Part shown: positions 1-11,416 of the stretch, piece by piece
Position numbering within the stretch: the stretch's first letter is position 1
Layout of the letters: each line of letters begins with the position of its first letter
Assembly: GCF_051020765.1 (NCBI RefSeq)
Contig: NC_134944.1
Span: 2,418,001-2,482,000, forward strand
Direction of reading: 5' to 3'
Length of the DNA: 64,000 nt
DNA from: Lasioglossum baleicum
Lineage: Eukaryota; Arthropoda; Insecta; Hymenoptera; Halictidae
Notes under the pieces: generated by a model
Told to the model about the DNA's origin: nothing
The model's database searches: none
Seen by the model: only the letters and a program-made list of their open reading frames with translations
Position numbers and translations under genes: made by a program

Positions 1-3000
1 GTTGAGAGATTTCAGACGGTTTCTCACGCGTCTACACGTGTCTGATCGGCGGCGAGGAGTTTCTACTGAAATTCTTTGCGCGCCTTCGCACAGTGAGGTA
101 TTTGGTCTGAAAAAGTGGAAAAAAGTCGATTACTAAATTTTTTTATTTAAAGAATAAAGCTGCAATATTGTTTGTTCTATTTGTACACCCGTGAAGTAGT
201 AAACTTCATCGAAAGTCAAGAGATTTTAAGTCGCGCTTTGCGTTCTTGAACAGTCTCTTAAACAGCATCCGTTCATTGGCGATTATCAAGTGTTTTAAGG
301 AAAATTCTGTAAATTCTTGTAGTACAAAAGTTGTTCAGGAACACACAAATCCGAGGAAGAAATTTCTGATGTATTTTCCGATGAAAATGAATGGTAAAAA
401 TTTTAAAATATTCTTATAATATACCGGGTGAGTCGTTTAACGTGAAACAGACGTATATCACGGAAATGAACCCACTGTGCTTCGGTGGAAATGGTTCTCA
501 GAATCTTTGCGAAACTGACCACAACGTCCGTCATTTTGGTAGCCGTATCAGTGGACTGTATGAATTTTTATACGTTTCCCAAGCGTTTGAATCCTTATTT
601 CCGTATGCTGCCTTGCGGAGTGTAGCAAAAAGATCACGATTCTACGTTTCTACGTTTCCAGATATATTCATTCTGTTTCGCGAGCAGGATGAATAATGTG
701 CATTTGCATTATGATACTTAGATAGGTTTTCAAATGCGTCCCCATTCCGCGAGAAGATACGATCAAGAGTAAGACGGAGTAAATACGATCTGACATACTT
801 CTATGCTCCATAAATTCAATAACAAATACCAGAAACACGTCAGAATGGTGCAGAAGAAAACAACTATGCGTGGCATATCTTAACCCAGGCCTAACATATC
901 ATCCACGGACCGTAGATTCTATTACTAATTAAATTCTTTTCGTGATTATTACGACTGCTTGCAAAAGATATACTGTTGCGTCTCGTTTATATACATTTAT
1001 ATCACCCAGTGGTTTAAACGTTTAAAAAATGCGAATACTATTTACAAGGGTTCTTCCGCATAAAGTATACATTATACGAAGATTTTTTTTCTTCTGATTT
1101 CTGTGCACTGAAATACAGTTGAGGTTGAGCAAACGTTCTAATTTACCTGGAGGCTAATGTATCGCGTAACGCGGTGCACAAATTCCGGTTTAATTGCAGC
1201 TTTTTGGAATCGCCGTGCAAAAATCTCGATCTGCATGCGCATCCGCATTCCCGCAATTACTCCCTGAACCCTCCCGGCATTCCACGGATTCTGCCCGGCT
1301 TCGTTACACTCAATATATCAGGCGAGAAGCTAATTTTTAAAATCTTGACAAATAATTACGTCACCCAGATATGGGCGTTACGTGTTAATTAACCGACACG
1401 GTAGATAAAATGCTAATCGACGGGAGGAATAATGTTACCTCGCGCCTAGGTGGAGCTCGACGTTAAAAAAGTTTGCGGGCTCGGAATGAGGCCCGGATAA
1501 TCGGGAAACTGTATGGAACGCATGAATCTTGCATTAATTAGCTAATTATTGCGAGGATACGATCGGTCGATGTCTGGCGTGCTCTCAGCGAGACGACGCC
1601 GCGCCGTTGGAGCACACGGGCCAGTGAATCGCGAAGAAATCGCGCGTGTGTGCGTACAGTGCCGCGCAAAAGTCTCAGACTATATTATAACGAGCGTTAT
1701 AGATTTTACGATACAACACAAAATATCCAAAATGAACCAGAACACTATAAAAATTGTGTATAAAAGGTCCTCGTCAAAATGTAGTTTAACAGAGATCGAA
1801 ATGAAACGATTAATAGCATCCGCTAAAGTCTGCCAATTTCTACAATCATTCACACGGAAAACATTCATGGCCTGGTTAGATTACAGCGTAGGTGGGCTGA
1901 GAGTTTTGCGCGGCCCTGTATGCGTATATAGATATTTATATTTTTCAGTTCTTTTTCATGCAATAATTTCGCTAATTGCCTACCGTTGCGGGTTAAGTCT
2001 AGCGGATGAGCATGAGACTGCGCAATAAATATTCGTGATTAATTAACGATGCCAGATGCACGGTTTTTCTGTGGAAAAAGAAGAAACGCACACCAACAGA
2101 ACACGTTCGATACAACGGCGAGGGGGTGGAGCGGTGTGCGAGAACAGTATATACACGGGAGCGATTTTAATTGGACGTCGGATCGTTTCTCGGTCTCACA
2201 CTTCGGACAGTTTTGTAGGCACGCGTCCTTATCACCGCTGATTATCTACCGCAATATCTGGAACGATCATTTGTCGGGAATATTTATCCCTTCCTGTTCG
2301 CCACCGCCATCGCCGCCGCCGCCGCCGAGGAAAACCGTTCCTCCAGCTTTATCTTCGCCGTCTGTTCGGCTTTATTTTTTATAATTGCCTTGCGAAGTGA
2401 AGTTTGTTGAAACTTCTTAAAAATCGCTGTTTTCTCCCTTGTTTCGGCAGCCGGTGGATCGAGAACGCAGCCGTGTGATCTCCGACGCGGTCTCATTCGC
2501 GATCCTCGATCGGCGAGAGCCAGCCTCGCAGCAGTCGGTATCGAAAGAAACCGGGCAGTTTCCACGTACCGATCGGAGGGGTCGATCAGGCCGATCAATA
2601 TTCAACGTGCATGTTAATGGGCAATTAATAGTGGCGTGGCTGCATGGCGAACCGGGACTGGAGGCTCGCATACGCGGCGTGCCGCTCGCAGCTCCGTTTT
2701 TCGAAAGGGGTTTTGTAATCGACGGTGTCCACCGGCGCACACCGGGCTCCTCGGACTCTCATTCGTATGCAGCCGACGTGGCCGCGAAGGAGCTTATAAG
2801 TAACACAGTAATGACACAGGCTGTCATGGCGCGGAACAGTTTTCTCGGCTCCCATTGTCGTTAAGAGGCTGGCCGGGGCTGATTTATCGGCGCCGCCAGG
2901 GAAATTCCGCGCGGATCTCTCGCCGGATGCCTTTTCCAACGTGTATCTGCCTACGTGCATTAACATCGTTTTTCAACGAGACCGCGAGAGACCGACGCTC

Positions 3001-5805
3001 TCTTTCTCGAGGGATGCTGATCCCGATGGCAGAGGCTCTCATTCTTTCGACAATCGTCTATTAAACACTAAACCTATCAAGTATGAAAACGAGAGGTCAG
3101 CAACAAGGATTGGACTGTCACCAGAAAAAGTAATTCGCCCGTCAATCTTTTCCGTGTTGTCCGAGCTACGCGAGGACTCATAATTTCTGGGATCCCTTAG
3201 CTGTCTGTTGGGACCACAGCGGGGGCGGCGATCGGCAAAAAAGGTCTCCGGAGGGTGGCAGGGGGTTGTCGACGTCCGGTAGTGGGTTATACGTGTTTGG
3301 CGGCGGAAACAGCGGCATGATAGCTCGCTTAACCCGTCCCCGGGTCCCGGTACTAGTTGTTTTCTCGTGTCTGCCTATTCTTTTTGGCCGGGCTTCAACC
3401 CCCACCCATGCAAACCACCCACGAAACCACCCAAGCACACGCTATACTCGTCAGACGTAGCCTGATCGAAGTAAACTGTAACCGACCATGTTGTCGATAC
3501 GCTCTTTTCCGCTTATTCTTCGCTTATAATGTGCAGTATAAACCATTTGGAAAATAGTATATTAATAATAACATCGCTCAAGATGAATTACATGTTCACC
3601 GGCCATCAAACGGAGCCCCATAACCTGTCGGACTGCTTGCATGTCCTGTGTTACCTGTCCGAACAGACATAAGAGCTAACCCACCACCGTACCTGCACGC
3701 ACCACCGTCGAGGGCCAATGACGGGAATGACGACGGTGACACCGACACCACCCCGCAACGGGGAAAAACTCTGAGGCGATCGATGGATCCGTCAAACGGA
3801 TTTCGAGGCGGGGATTATTTATGGGGCAGAGGCTACCACGATGCTGATCGTGACGGGTGTCTTTCCGGGGCGTGTTCAGGTGCGTCAGGAAAAAACGGAT
3901 GATCCGGGGGAAAAAAGTGGGAACGAAGATTTCCGTTCGTCCTGAAGAGACACGGTCTTCTACAATCCTCGACCGTGACTACAGAAGCTTCGTTACAGCA
4001 AATCCTGATCGAAAACATGTGAAATTTACGGAAACATTTTCGAGATAGTTAATCGGTGGCCTAAACTATTGCAGACCATAGTCCGAACGGTTGTTTCGTG
4101 GCCGGAGAATCTACGACCGAATAAATCCTCCCTGAAATCGGCGAATCATCGTGCGTAGGCGTAGAAAACATCAGCTACGCGAGGCCTCGGGCATCTCTAA
4201 TTTAAACGAGAACTCGAATTAAGGCTGCCCCGGTAATTCGAGATAGCGTGGAACAAACTGTAGACCGTCGGTTTTCGCAGCGCTGCACATCGTCGGCTAA
4301 TAATTTTGCTGTTTATCCACAACCATTACAATTACTAATTACCGGGATCTCGATCGTATCGCGGAGCCTTTCTTCTCCTCCCGGGAACAACAAACCCTTC
4401 CGGTCCCGTGCTGTTCGCTTTTCAACAACTTCCACCGAGAATCTAGGCTGGTATCGTTGCTACCGAACAAAACGCGACAGCGAGATCTACTTTTCAACTG
4501 CTACATCATTTTTCTGCCTGAATGTCAGCCACTTACTACCTAAAACGTATGGACAAATTCTTTTACAGCTAGTTGAAATATTAGATTGTGTGAAAAGTTA
4601 CTTTCGTAACAGAATTCATTTCAGTAAGGTATTATAAATAATATTCAGTATCGAAGGATGATTATTCTAAAGGTCGATCGCTCTTATCATCGCTGTCCGC
4701 TATCAATGCCTCCCGTTTAATAACTATGTACACAAAACGCTTGACGATTTACGTGATGCAACAACGTAAAGCGATTTCTATGCCTGATGCAATACAACTG
4801 ATATCAGATGCAAACGTATATGTATGTACGTCTTCCAAAAGACGCCGTTAGAGCTCGAGAAAAACAGAAATTGTGATTCAAAGGACAGCTCGAGCTACAA
4901 ACGATTGAAACTGCAGTTTCTGGAACAATTCCTCGCAATTCCCGGAGAAGATTCCGTTCCCTTGCGCAACAGATATTCATGCATCGCGAACCGATGAAAA
5001 TTCATGGCAATGGTCGCAAGAATCGCTTTGAGAGGTGAGGGTAAAAAAAGTAATATGGGACATAGCTCGGCCCAGTATGCCACAGAGAGAGAGGATCTCT
5101 GGCGCGTTTACGCGCGGTACGCAATGGGAACGCTTGTTAAGTCCCGCGCAGGACGGTCGCCTCGACAATGAGAAACCAATCCGCGTGCTCACCGCCTTAC
5201 TTTGCTCCGGGAGAATGAAAGAATGCCACAAAACCGGCCGTAAATCCACCTCCCTCGAGTGCGTTCGCCGGCGTGAAATTAAGAGAGCAATGGCGAGAGA
5301 TGAGCCTCCGAGAGCCGAGCCTCCTCCGCCTTTCCTCGAACCGAGGCGAAACGATGCAATTTCCCTTCGAGACGAGCTGAACAACGCTCCGAGAACGCTC
5401 GGCCAACTTTTCTGCTACCTCCACATGTCAATTCTCGTTTTTTTTAATCTATTTGTCGCATAGGAATTTCTCCATAAATTTTCTATGATTTCTACGCATC
5501 CCAATATTCATATAAAATGATTTACAGTAGTCGAACTTGGCAGAAAACTGAAGATATGTACATCTTCAGAAGGAGATTGCAAAAAGTACCCTTAATGAAG
5601 ATTTATTGATAACTAAAAGTGACCGGTAAAAAGTATGGGTGTTTAATTTCAATTAATGAACTATTCTATTTCAGAGTATAATGATACAATCATCAGAATA
5701 ATTATTCCTTCTGTTGAAGACTTCACCCGGGTTAAACACGAAGTGAGAATCTAATTATATGTTCATTATAGAATTTCTCCGTTTACATTATGCACTGCTG
5801 CATGT

Positions 5806-5833
5806 TTCATAAATGCATAGAATCCGCAGTCCA
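5806..5833 (+). repeat. Solo right end of a hAT-like family
   Basis: The sequence ending AATCCGCAGTCCA matches, in inverse orientation, the 24-bp terminal inverted repeat of the element at 24758-25776 with a few mismatches. The eight bases after it, GTGATAGC, resemble the GTGATAAA target duplication of that element. No matching left end was found nearby, so this is probably a truncated copy. Confidence 0.5.
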
Positions 5834-6408
5834 GTGATAGCCAATGGCATAATCGCATTGCTGCGTGATTACGTTGAAGTAGGGTGCACTTCGCTATCGT
5901 CTAAAAGCGCAGACACGTAGGAGCTTGTCGAGATAGAAGATAAACGAAGAAAAATTGCTAGTCGACTTCAACAGACTTCAACGGGAAATGAAGATATTAG
6001 ACTCTATATAAAAAAGAGGAATTTTTATCTAGATTAAGATCCACAGACCGCATAAAAGATCAAAGAAAAATTAGAGTTTTTCGAGGAATCTTGGAAAAAC
6101 GATTCAGTACCATCGACTGCAGCATATCGAATGATCGGACATTCGACTGACGGTAAAACCTGCGACTTCCGATGGACTAAAGAAACGGTTTCGTGTCGAT
6201 CTACAACAGATCGAAGCCGGGCAACGTTTATCGATGTTTCCTACGGAAAACCACGATGACGACACGGTTCTAGTTGTGAGCTGTTTTTTCGCGGTCCGTT
6301 CGGCGGTCGATAAAAAGTAGCCGGTAAAACAAGCGAAGTGTGATCGGTTATGGCAAAAGGGTGTGGGCACGGTCGATCGAGGGGGTGGTCAACGATTGGC
6401 GAAGGAAA

Positions 6409-6429
6409 GAGAGAGAGAGAGAGAGAGAG
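6409..6429. repeat. (GA)n microsatellite
   Basis: A run of about ten GA dinucleotides. It extends a spurious open frame across this point but has no other visible context. Confidence 0.9.
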
Positions 6430-8951
6430 CTCGTCTGCTCGGTGAACCGTGGATTAAGATAAACCCTTCATCGGTTTCTTGTCGAACGATTCTTCTCGTT
6501 GCAACTCGCGAAGATAGCACTGGCTTAAAGTACTTTCCGTCATTCCCGCGGAAATTATTTAACGCGAGCATCGTGCGGTGCAGGCTCGCTTCCAGATAAA
6601 ACCGAACTCCGAGGCGCGGAAAACAATTCGACCGTACCCGGGAATTAAAACGCCGTTCATTCGATTCCCTCGATTCGTGCCGACGCCGCTCTCCGCACGT
6701 TTGACACAAGTCAATCTATGTATCCAACAAAGGCTTCGAAATGTTCCTTGTTCTTTGAACACGGTTTCCGAACCAGATTTTAATCTTTCTTTTAGGAAAA
6801 TGGAAAGTGTCGTAGGCTCCTCAGACCCATTATTGTGCAATCTGTTTAACCAAGGATCCACGGGTTGAAGGTTTCCTCCAGTTTAACGGTGACCGGCGCG
6901 GATATTCCGAGTTTTCGATCAGCACGAGCTGATCGACTTTTTGCCGAGGCTGGTTTTTGCGCTATCATCGCCACCTTCGTCACGGCCACGCCCGGGCACG
7001 TGAGGCCAAGGAACACGGTGTTACAGGTGTTTGCCCATCCTTGCGCCCCGAGGATTCTTTTACGGTCCTTTCGGCTCAGTCTATTAACGCCCAGCAGCCT
7101 AGCAACGCTTCTTAAACGCCGCGGCACTCATGTTTTATTTAATCCTGCCAGTGCTCGACATTCCTACCCTTCCTTTGTCTCTTTCCTTCGTTTCTTAAAG
7201 ACCCTACAGAACGGCAAGAACATTTTCAATGCAAGGGCATTTTCTAACATTTGAAGAAGCGTTCTTCAAGTTTAATGTTAATTAAAATTCTTTGACTTCA
7301 GGGTAATTTCTTAACGTGTAGAATAACGCGATGCTTAGGCGATCTTGATGGCAGGTTGTCACTGAAAACATCGTACCTCACCACGCAGGACCTTCTCGCG
7401 CGTGTTACACCGCTTTCCCGCGCTCGTACAATGTAACAACGCGATCGAGATCCAACAGTCAGCATGACTCCGCGATACACGCCCTCTATCACGGTGTCCC
7501 GCTGACTATTTATCTTGTTACATCGAGCCGATCCGATTCTAACAGGAGAGATCAATGACGGCCGCCCAGCCGCCCAGCCATCCGCGGCTTTCCGGCTTCT
7601 TAAACCTTTGGATCCTTCAACCTCGATCTTCATGGTCCCGAGGATCTCCAGGGATCCTTTGTTTCACCTGCAATGAATTCAGTTATCATCCGATTCCCTT
7701 TCTTTTTTTTCATGTTATTACCTACAGGTGATTATTTTATGGTTAACGTGTTGTCTGTAGGACGACAGAGGCACGTCTGTCGGCCGTGCGTTGTCTAATG
7801 GCAACAAATATTTATTACTGCTCACCGGTTAGCGAATGTAAACGTTCCGGCGTGTGCTAATGGAGAACACTTAATTCCAGCCACGTGGTTAGCGATGTCT
7901 GAAACGTGATTACAGTGGCCTGAAACAAAAGAAAATAGAACGATTTACTATCGATGAATCAATGGTCAAGATTTAGCGAGGAACATAGTCGGCCTGATCC
8001 CCAGATAAAACAAAACCGTGGAGCAAGACTAATCAAAGAACACGCCACGAGAAAGCGAATGGCACGTCAAAACGTCGGAAGCAAACAAAGATGGCGGTCA
8101 GAGACAGGAACCGGAACACGCGTCAACACGTCACCGCGGCTGAAATGTTGACAGATGTTTGCACGGTTTGCTAATGTAATATCGTTTGCCAAGGGAGTAT
8201 CGAATGTTGTCAATTGGACGGGAATGCTTAAATGACGATCCTCCAACTGTTTAACTATCGAACGACGTCTGCGAGAAAATTAATTATTGTATAATAATTA
8301 TACGAATAAAACGAACGGTTTGCGGGATGATTTGAATACTTTCCGTGGCGAGTATATTTCGAGGATCGACGAGATCGTGAACGGAGCCTGCATGGGACAT
8401 AATAGAGTCCTTTCTAGCCAGGATCTAGGAGGTCGACGACAGTCGCAGGCCGATCCGTCACCGGCCGTTCGACGCACTTGTAAACCGTTTTCACGGCGTC
8501 GTAACTTGTACCGATCAATGACCATTTCCGTGATGATCGCACGGAATGGCACTCGCGAGACCGTCCGACGGTCTCCGTCTCTGGTAGGAAACGCGATGAC
8601 AGAAGTGATTCAGACATTGTTCGGTCCTCTGTAATTTAACGGCGCGCCGAATGGCAGCGACGCTGCCCCGACGATTTTACGACCAGCTCTTCCAGAGCGC
8701 CGCTCTGGAAACAAAGTTTCCACGTTAAACCAGAACTTTTCAGCTTCTGACGCCGCGCCGGAGAAAGAAGCGAGTTACACTGTGTACCTGGCCGACGACA
8801 CTGCGATCTCAAAGCCTCCGTTATCGGAACGCTCGATCTACTGCAGGGAAGATCGATCACTGCTGCGATTTATTCTCTGTTTAGATCAGAATCGAAATCA
8901 ATTGTGTTCGAAGGTGATTCAAGCATTTTGAGTCAGGTCTGGCTTAGACAT

Positions 8952-9518
8952 TACAGTGGCCGAAATTTCTATAAAGTCATCTTCTTTTTCATAGATATTT
9001 TAAAAATATCGCCATTTTTGTTGATTACTTGATTAGAGTATTAGTTTTAGAACTCACAGAAATCCCCTGTTTGTTATAATTTGATTCACGTGTATGAGAA
9101 TGCCGAGAGGAAAAGTACTAACAAGTGAAGAAAAAGCATCAATCGATGCTTATAAAGATATAGGGCTGCTCTAATCACGCAATTGCTAAGAATACTAATC
9201 GGTCATATACTGTGATTAATAATTATATCAATTTACGTGAAAATTACGGGAAAAATCATCTTAAAGGTAGTAATAAAAAATAGTCAAAGAGACAACATTC
9301 AATATTAATGAGGTCTGCAGCTAAGGAAAGGAAAAATGCAGCACAATTTCGAGCTGAATTGGAGCTCCCAGTAACAACAAGACGTGTGCAACAACTTTTA
9401 AATTCTTCTGGACAAAAATACAACGTAAACCAGGCCTTAAAGAAGTACATAAACCGGCCCGTATTGATTTCGCACGGGCACAAAACACAGTGATTTTATA
9501 AAAATTTCGGCCACTGTA
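8952..9518. mobile_element. Tc1/Tc3-like DNA transposon, internally deleted
   Basis: The element runs from 8954 to 9516 (563 bp). It starts CAGTGGCCGAAATTTCTATA and ends with the inverse; the two ends match at 24 of the first 26 bases. TA dinucleotides at 8952-8953 and 9517-9518 are the expected Tc1/mariner target duplication. The inside holds only the 5' part of a transposase frame, so about two thirds of a normal 1.3-1.7 kb element is missing and the copy cannot move by itself. The well-matched ends suggest a fairly recent deletion derivative that an intact relative elsewhere in the genome could mobilise. Confidence 0.9.
9100..9490 (+). pseudogene. Tc3-like transposase N-terminal remnant
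   Basis: The frame opens at 9100 with MPRGKVLTSEEKASIDAYKD, typical of the N-terminal helix-turn-helix of Tc3-like transposases. After about 24 codons it meets a stop. The similarity goes on in another frame (a block reading NRSYTVINNYI), which shows a frameshift near 9170. It then crosses an in-frame TAG near 9283 and continues through KERKNAAQFRAELELPVTTR and a second helix-turn-helix. The DDE catalytic domain is absent because the sequence runs straight into the right terminal repeat. The remnant therefore keeps only DNA-binding parts and is interrupted at least twice. The family assignment is from remembered motif resemblance. Confidence 0.8.
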
Positions 9519-11390
9519 TATCATATTGACGATTCATACTCTATTAATTTCCCTAGATTTCCTGGAAACGCTAGGGTTAATCGAAGATCGCAATTTCCAT
9601 TCAGCCCATAAATCCCGATTTCATTCCACAGAATCCGAACGAAGTTCTCGAGAGCAAAATGTAGTTAGCGTTCGAGCGAGCGAATGATAAACAAGTCCCG
9701 GGAAATCGGTGAAATGCAGCTGATCCTCGCGTTAATGGGAAAAGGATTTATGCCCATCGGCCGTGTATTTATTATTCCATCGACGCTGCCGTATTTATTA
9801 TTATTTCCGTGGATCCTCGCGGAGCTGGGTCGAGGTGTGCTCGCCGCGGGTGCGTCGGCCAGCGATAAGTTAATTAGCACCGGTGTGTCCGTGCTGGCGA
9901 TTAATCTCGACGGCGTAGCGTTCGTGTAAATTAGATGTCTACGAGGGAAACGACTCTGTAATGAGCTCACCGGTTACTGCTATTATTTTTGCGATTCCCG
10001 GGATATTTAATTGGCGAGCATCGATCGACCAATTAGCGATCTTAAAAGAATATCTATACTGATACATTGTCTAAAATTAAGCCACTTTGTAAGGGACACA
10101 AAACTCTTCCGGGAATCTTGAAACAAAGTTCCTCCACTCCTCGCAGGAAGGATACAACACGATCGAAATGGAACCGGTCCGGTATTGACACTGGAAAAGT
10201 GTGGTGGAACTTCGATTCCAATTAAAAGCCGGCGTACATTCGTCGAATTAAAAAAATATTATACTCGCAGGTGGAAGAGCGACAATAAATTACATCGAAC
10301 TAGCTGTATCGTCGAGTAATAACGATCGAGGCAGGCGCGTTTCGATTAAACGGCGAGCCACGATCGAACGAGTCTTTAATACGAAGAAAATTGAGATAAA
10401 GGGACGAGCCCCGATAAATATTTCGCTCTGTCGATCAAGAACAATGACACGCCGATTTATACAGTTACAGGAAAGATTGCGGATCTGGCCGGTGGTATTA
10501 TCGTTCGGATATTTATGGCAGGCGATCGCCTGCGTGGGCGGTCGGTGATCTACGATCGTGACTAATCGATTAACCGGAGAGATTAAAATACGTGGTAATT
10601 CGATTTTTATCGGTCCGTGCCTCCGTCGGGTTTCGACTCGGTCTCCTTTTCCACGGTCCGGCGAGCATTTTACTAAATTACTATACCGAGCTACTGGCTA
10701 AAATATAACCGACACCTGATCGTTTTGTACATCGACGACGTGTGACTCGTTCGATAAATTCTCGATCGCGCGAACACCTGTCCGCGGTTTGCGCTCAAGT
10801 AATTGGACGATGAGTATCATTAATTCGCAAGTTGGGTAAATATAGTCTGCTTCGCGCGATAATCGCGGCGTGGACGAAATAAAAACTTTCCACCTGAATG
10901 TAACAGTATTTTTGAATTGTTCCAATGCTTTTACTGTTTTAGGAGGAACTGGAATCGACTCCAGGTATCGGCGGTTGTCTTCTCGGAGTTCCCAGCAGCC
11001 CCCTTTAATGAAATGTTGTCCCGCGAATATGAGGTCCCCGAGAAATCGTGAAAACGTGTTCTTGCGCGGAAGGCAAGAAGGTTTCCCTTCTGGCACGTTT
11101 TTTCCCCCTGTTAATGGACATCGAAACCACCGGCTCTCATCTGAACCGATCGAGGAATCGGATGGATCAAGCGACGGGATCGCGGCGAAGATCGAGAGAC
11201 GTTCGCTCGATCGGATCGTGTCTCTCACCGCCATGGGAACATTTTCCCCGTATACGCGACTGGAAAAAGCGTGTAACGCGAATAGCCGGGATCAGAACTG
11301 GTATCTCGCGATCAATATTCATTCTGCTTCTTACCCCTCCACCTATCATTACGATTTGTTTCTCGTCCCTTCTATTTTCCGCGTTCCTAA

Positions 11391-11416
11391 CCTCCTCCTC
11401 CTCCTCCTCCTCCTCT
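11391..11416. repeat. (CTC)n microsatellite
   Basis: About eight to nine CTC units followed by degenerate CTT/CAT units. In one frame it reads as a serine run inside the 303-codon open frame, in another as a leucine run. This argues that the frame is a by-product of low complexity. Confidence 0.9.

Larger units (their letters stand above)
1..8951. other. Non-coding stretch, no supported gene
   Basis: No exon with recognisable protein similarity was found on either strand. The open frames here are short, overlap on both strands and resemble no family I know. The DNA is mixed in composition and rich in CpG and TAAT-type cores. Visible structure is a (GA)n run near 6409-6429 and a transposon end near 5810-5833, described separately. 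The first ~130 bases could contain a 5' untranslated exon of a gene lying outside the window, but nothing proves it. Confidence 0.6.

Noticed and set aside
1..130. Possible 5' untranslated exon ending at GTGAG before GTATTT
   Set aside because: No coding sequence, core promoter or partner exon in the window supports it.
7911..7935. TACAGTGGCCTGAAA resembling the Tc3-like terminal repeat at 8954
   Set aside because: Similarity stops after about 13 bases and no partner end is present, so it is probably chance.
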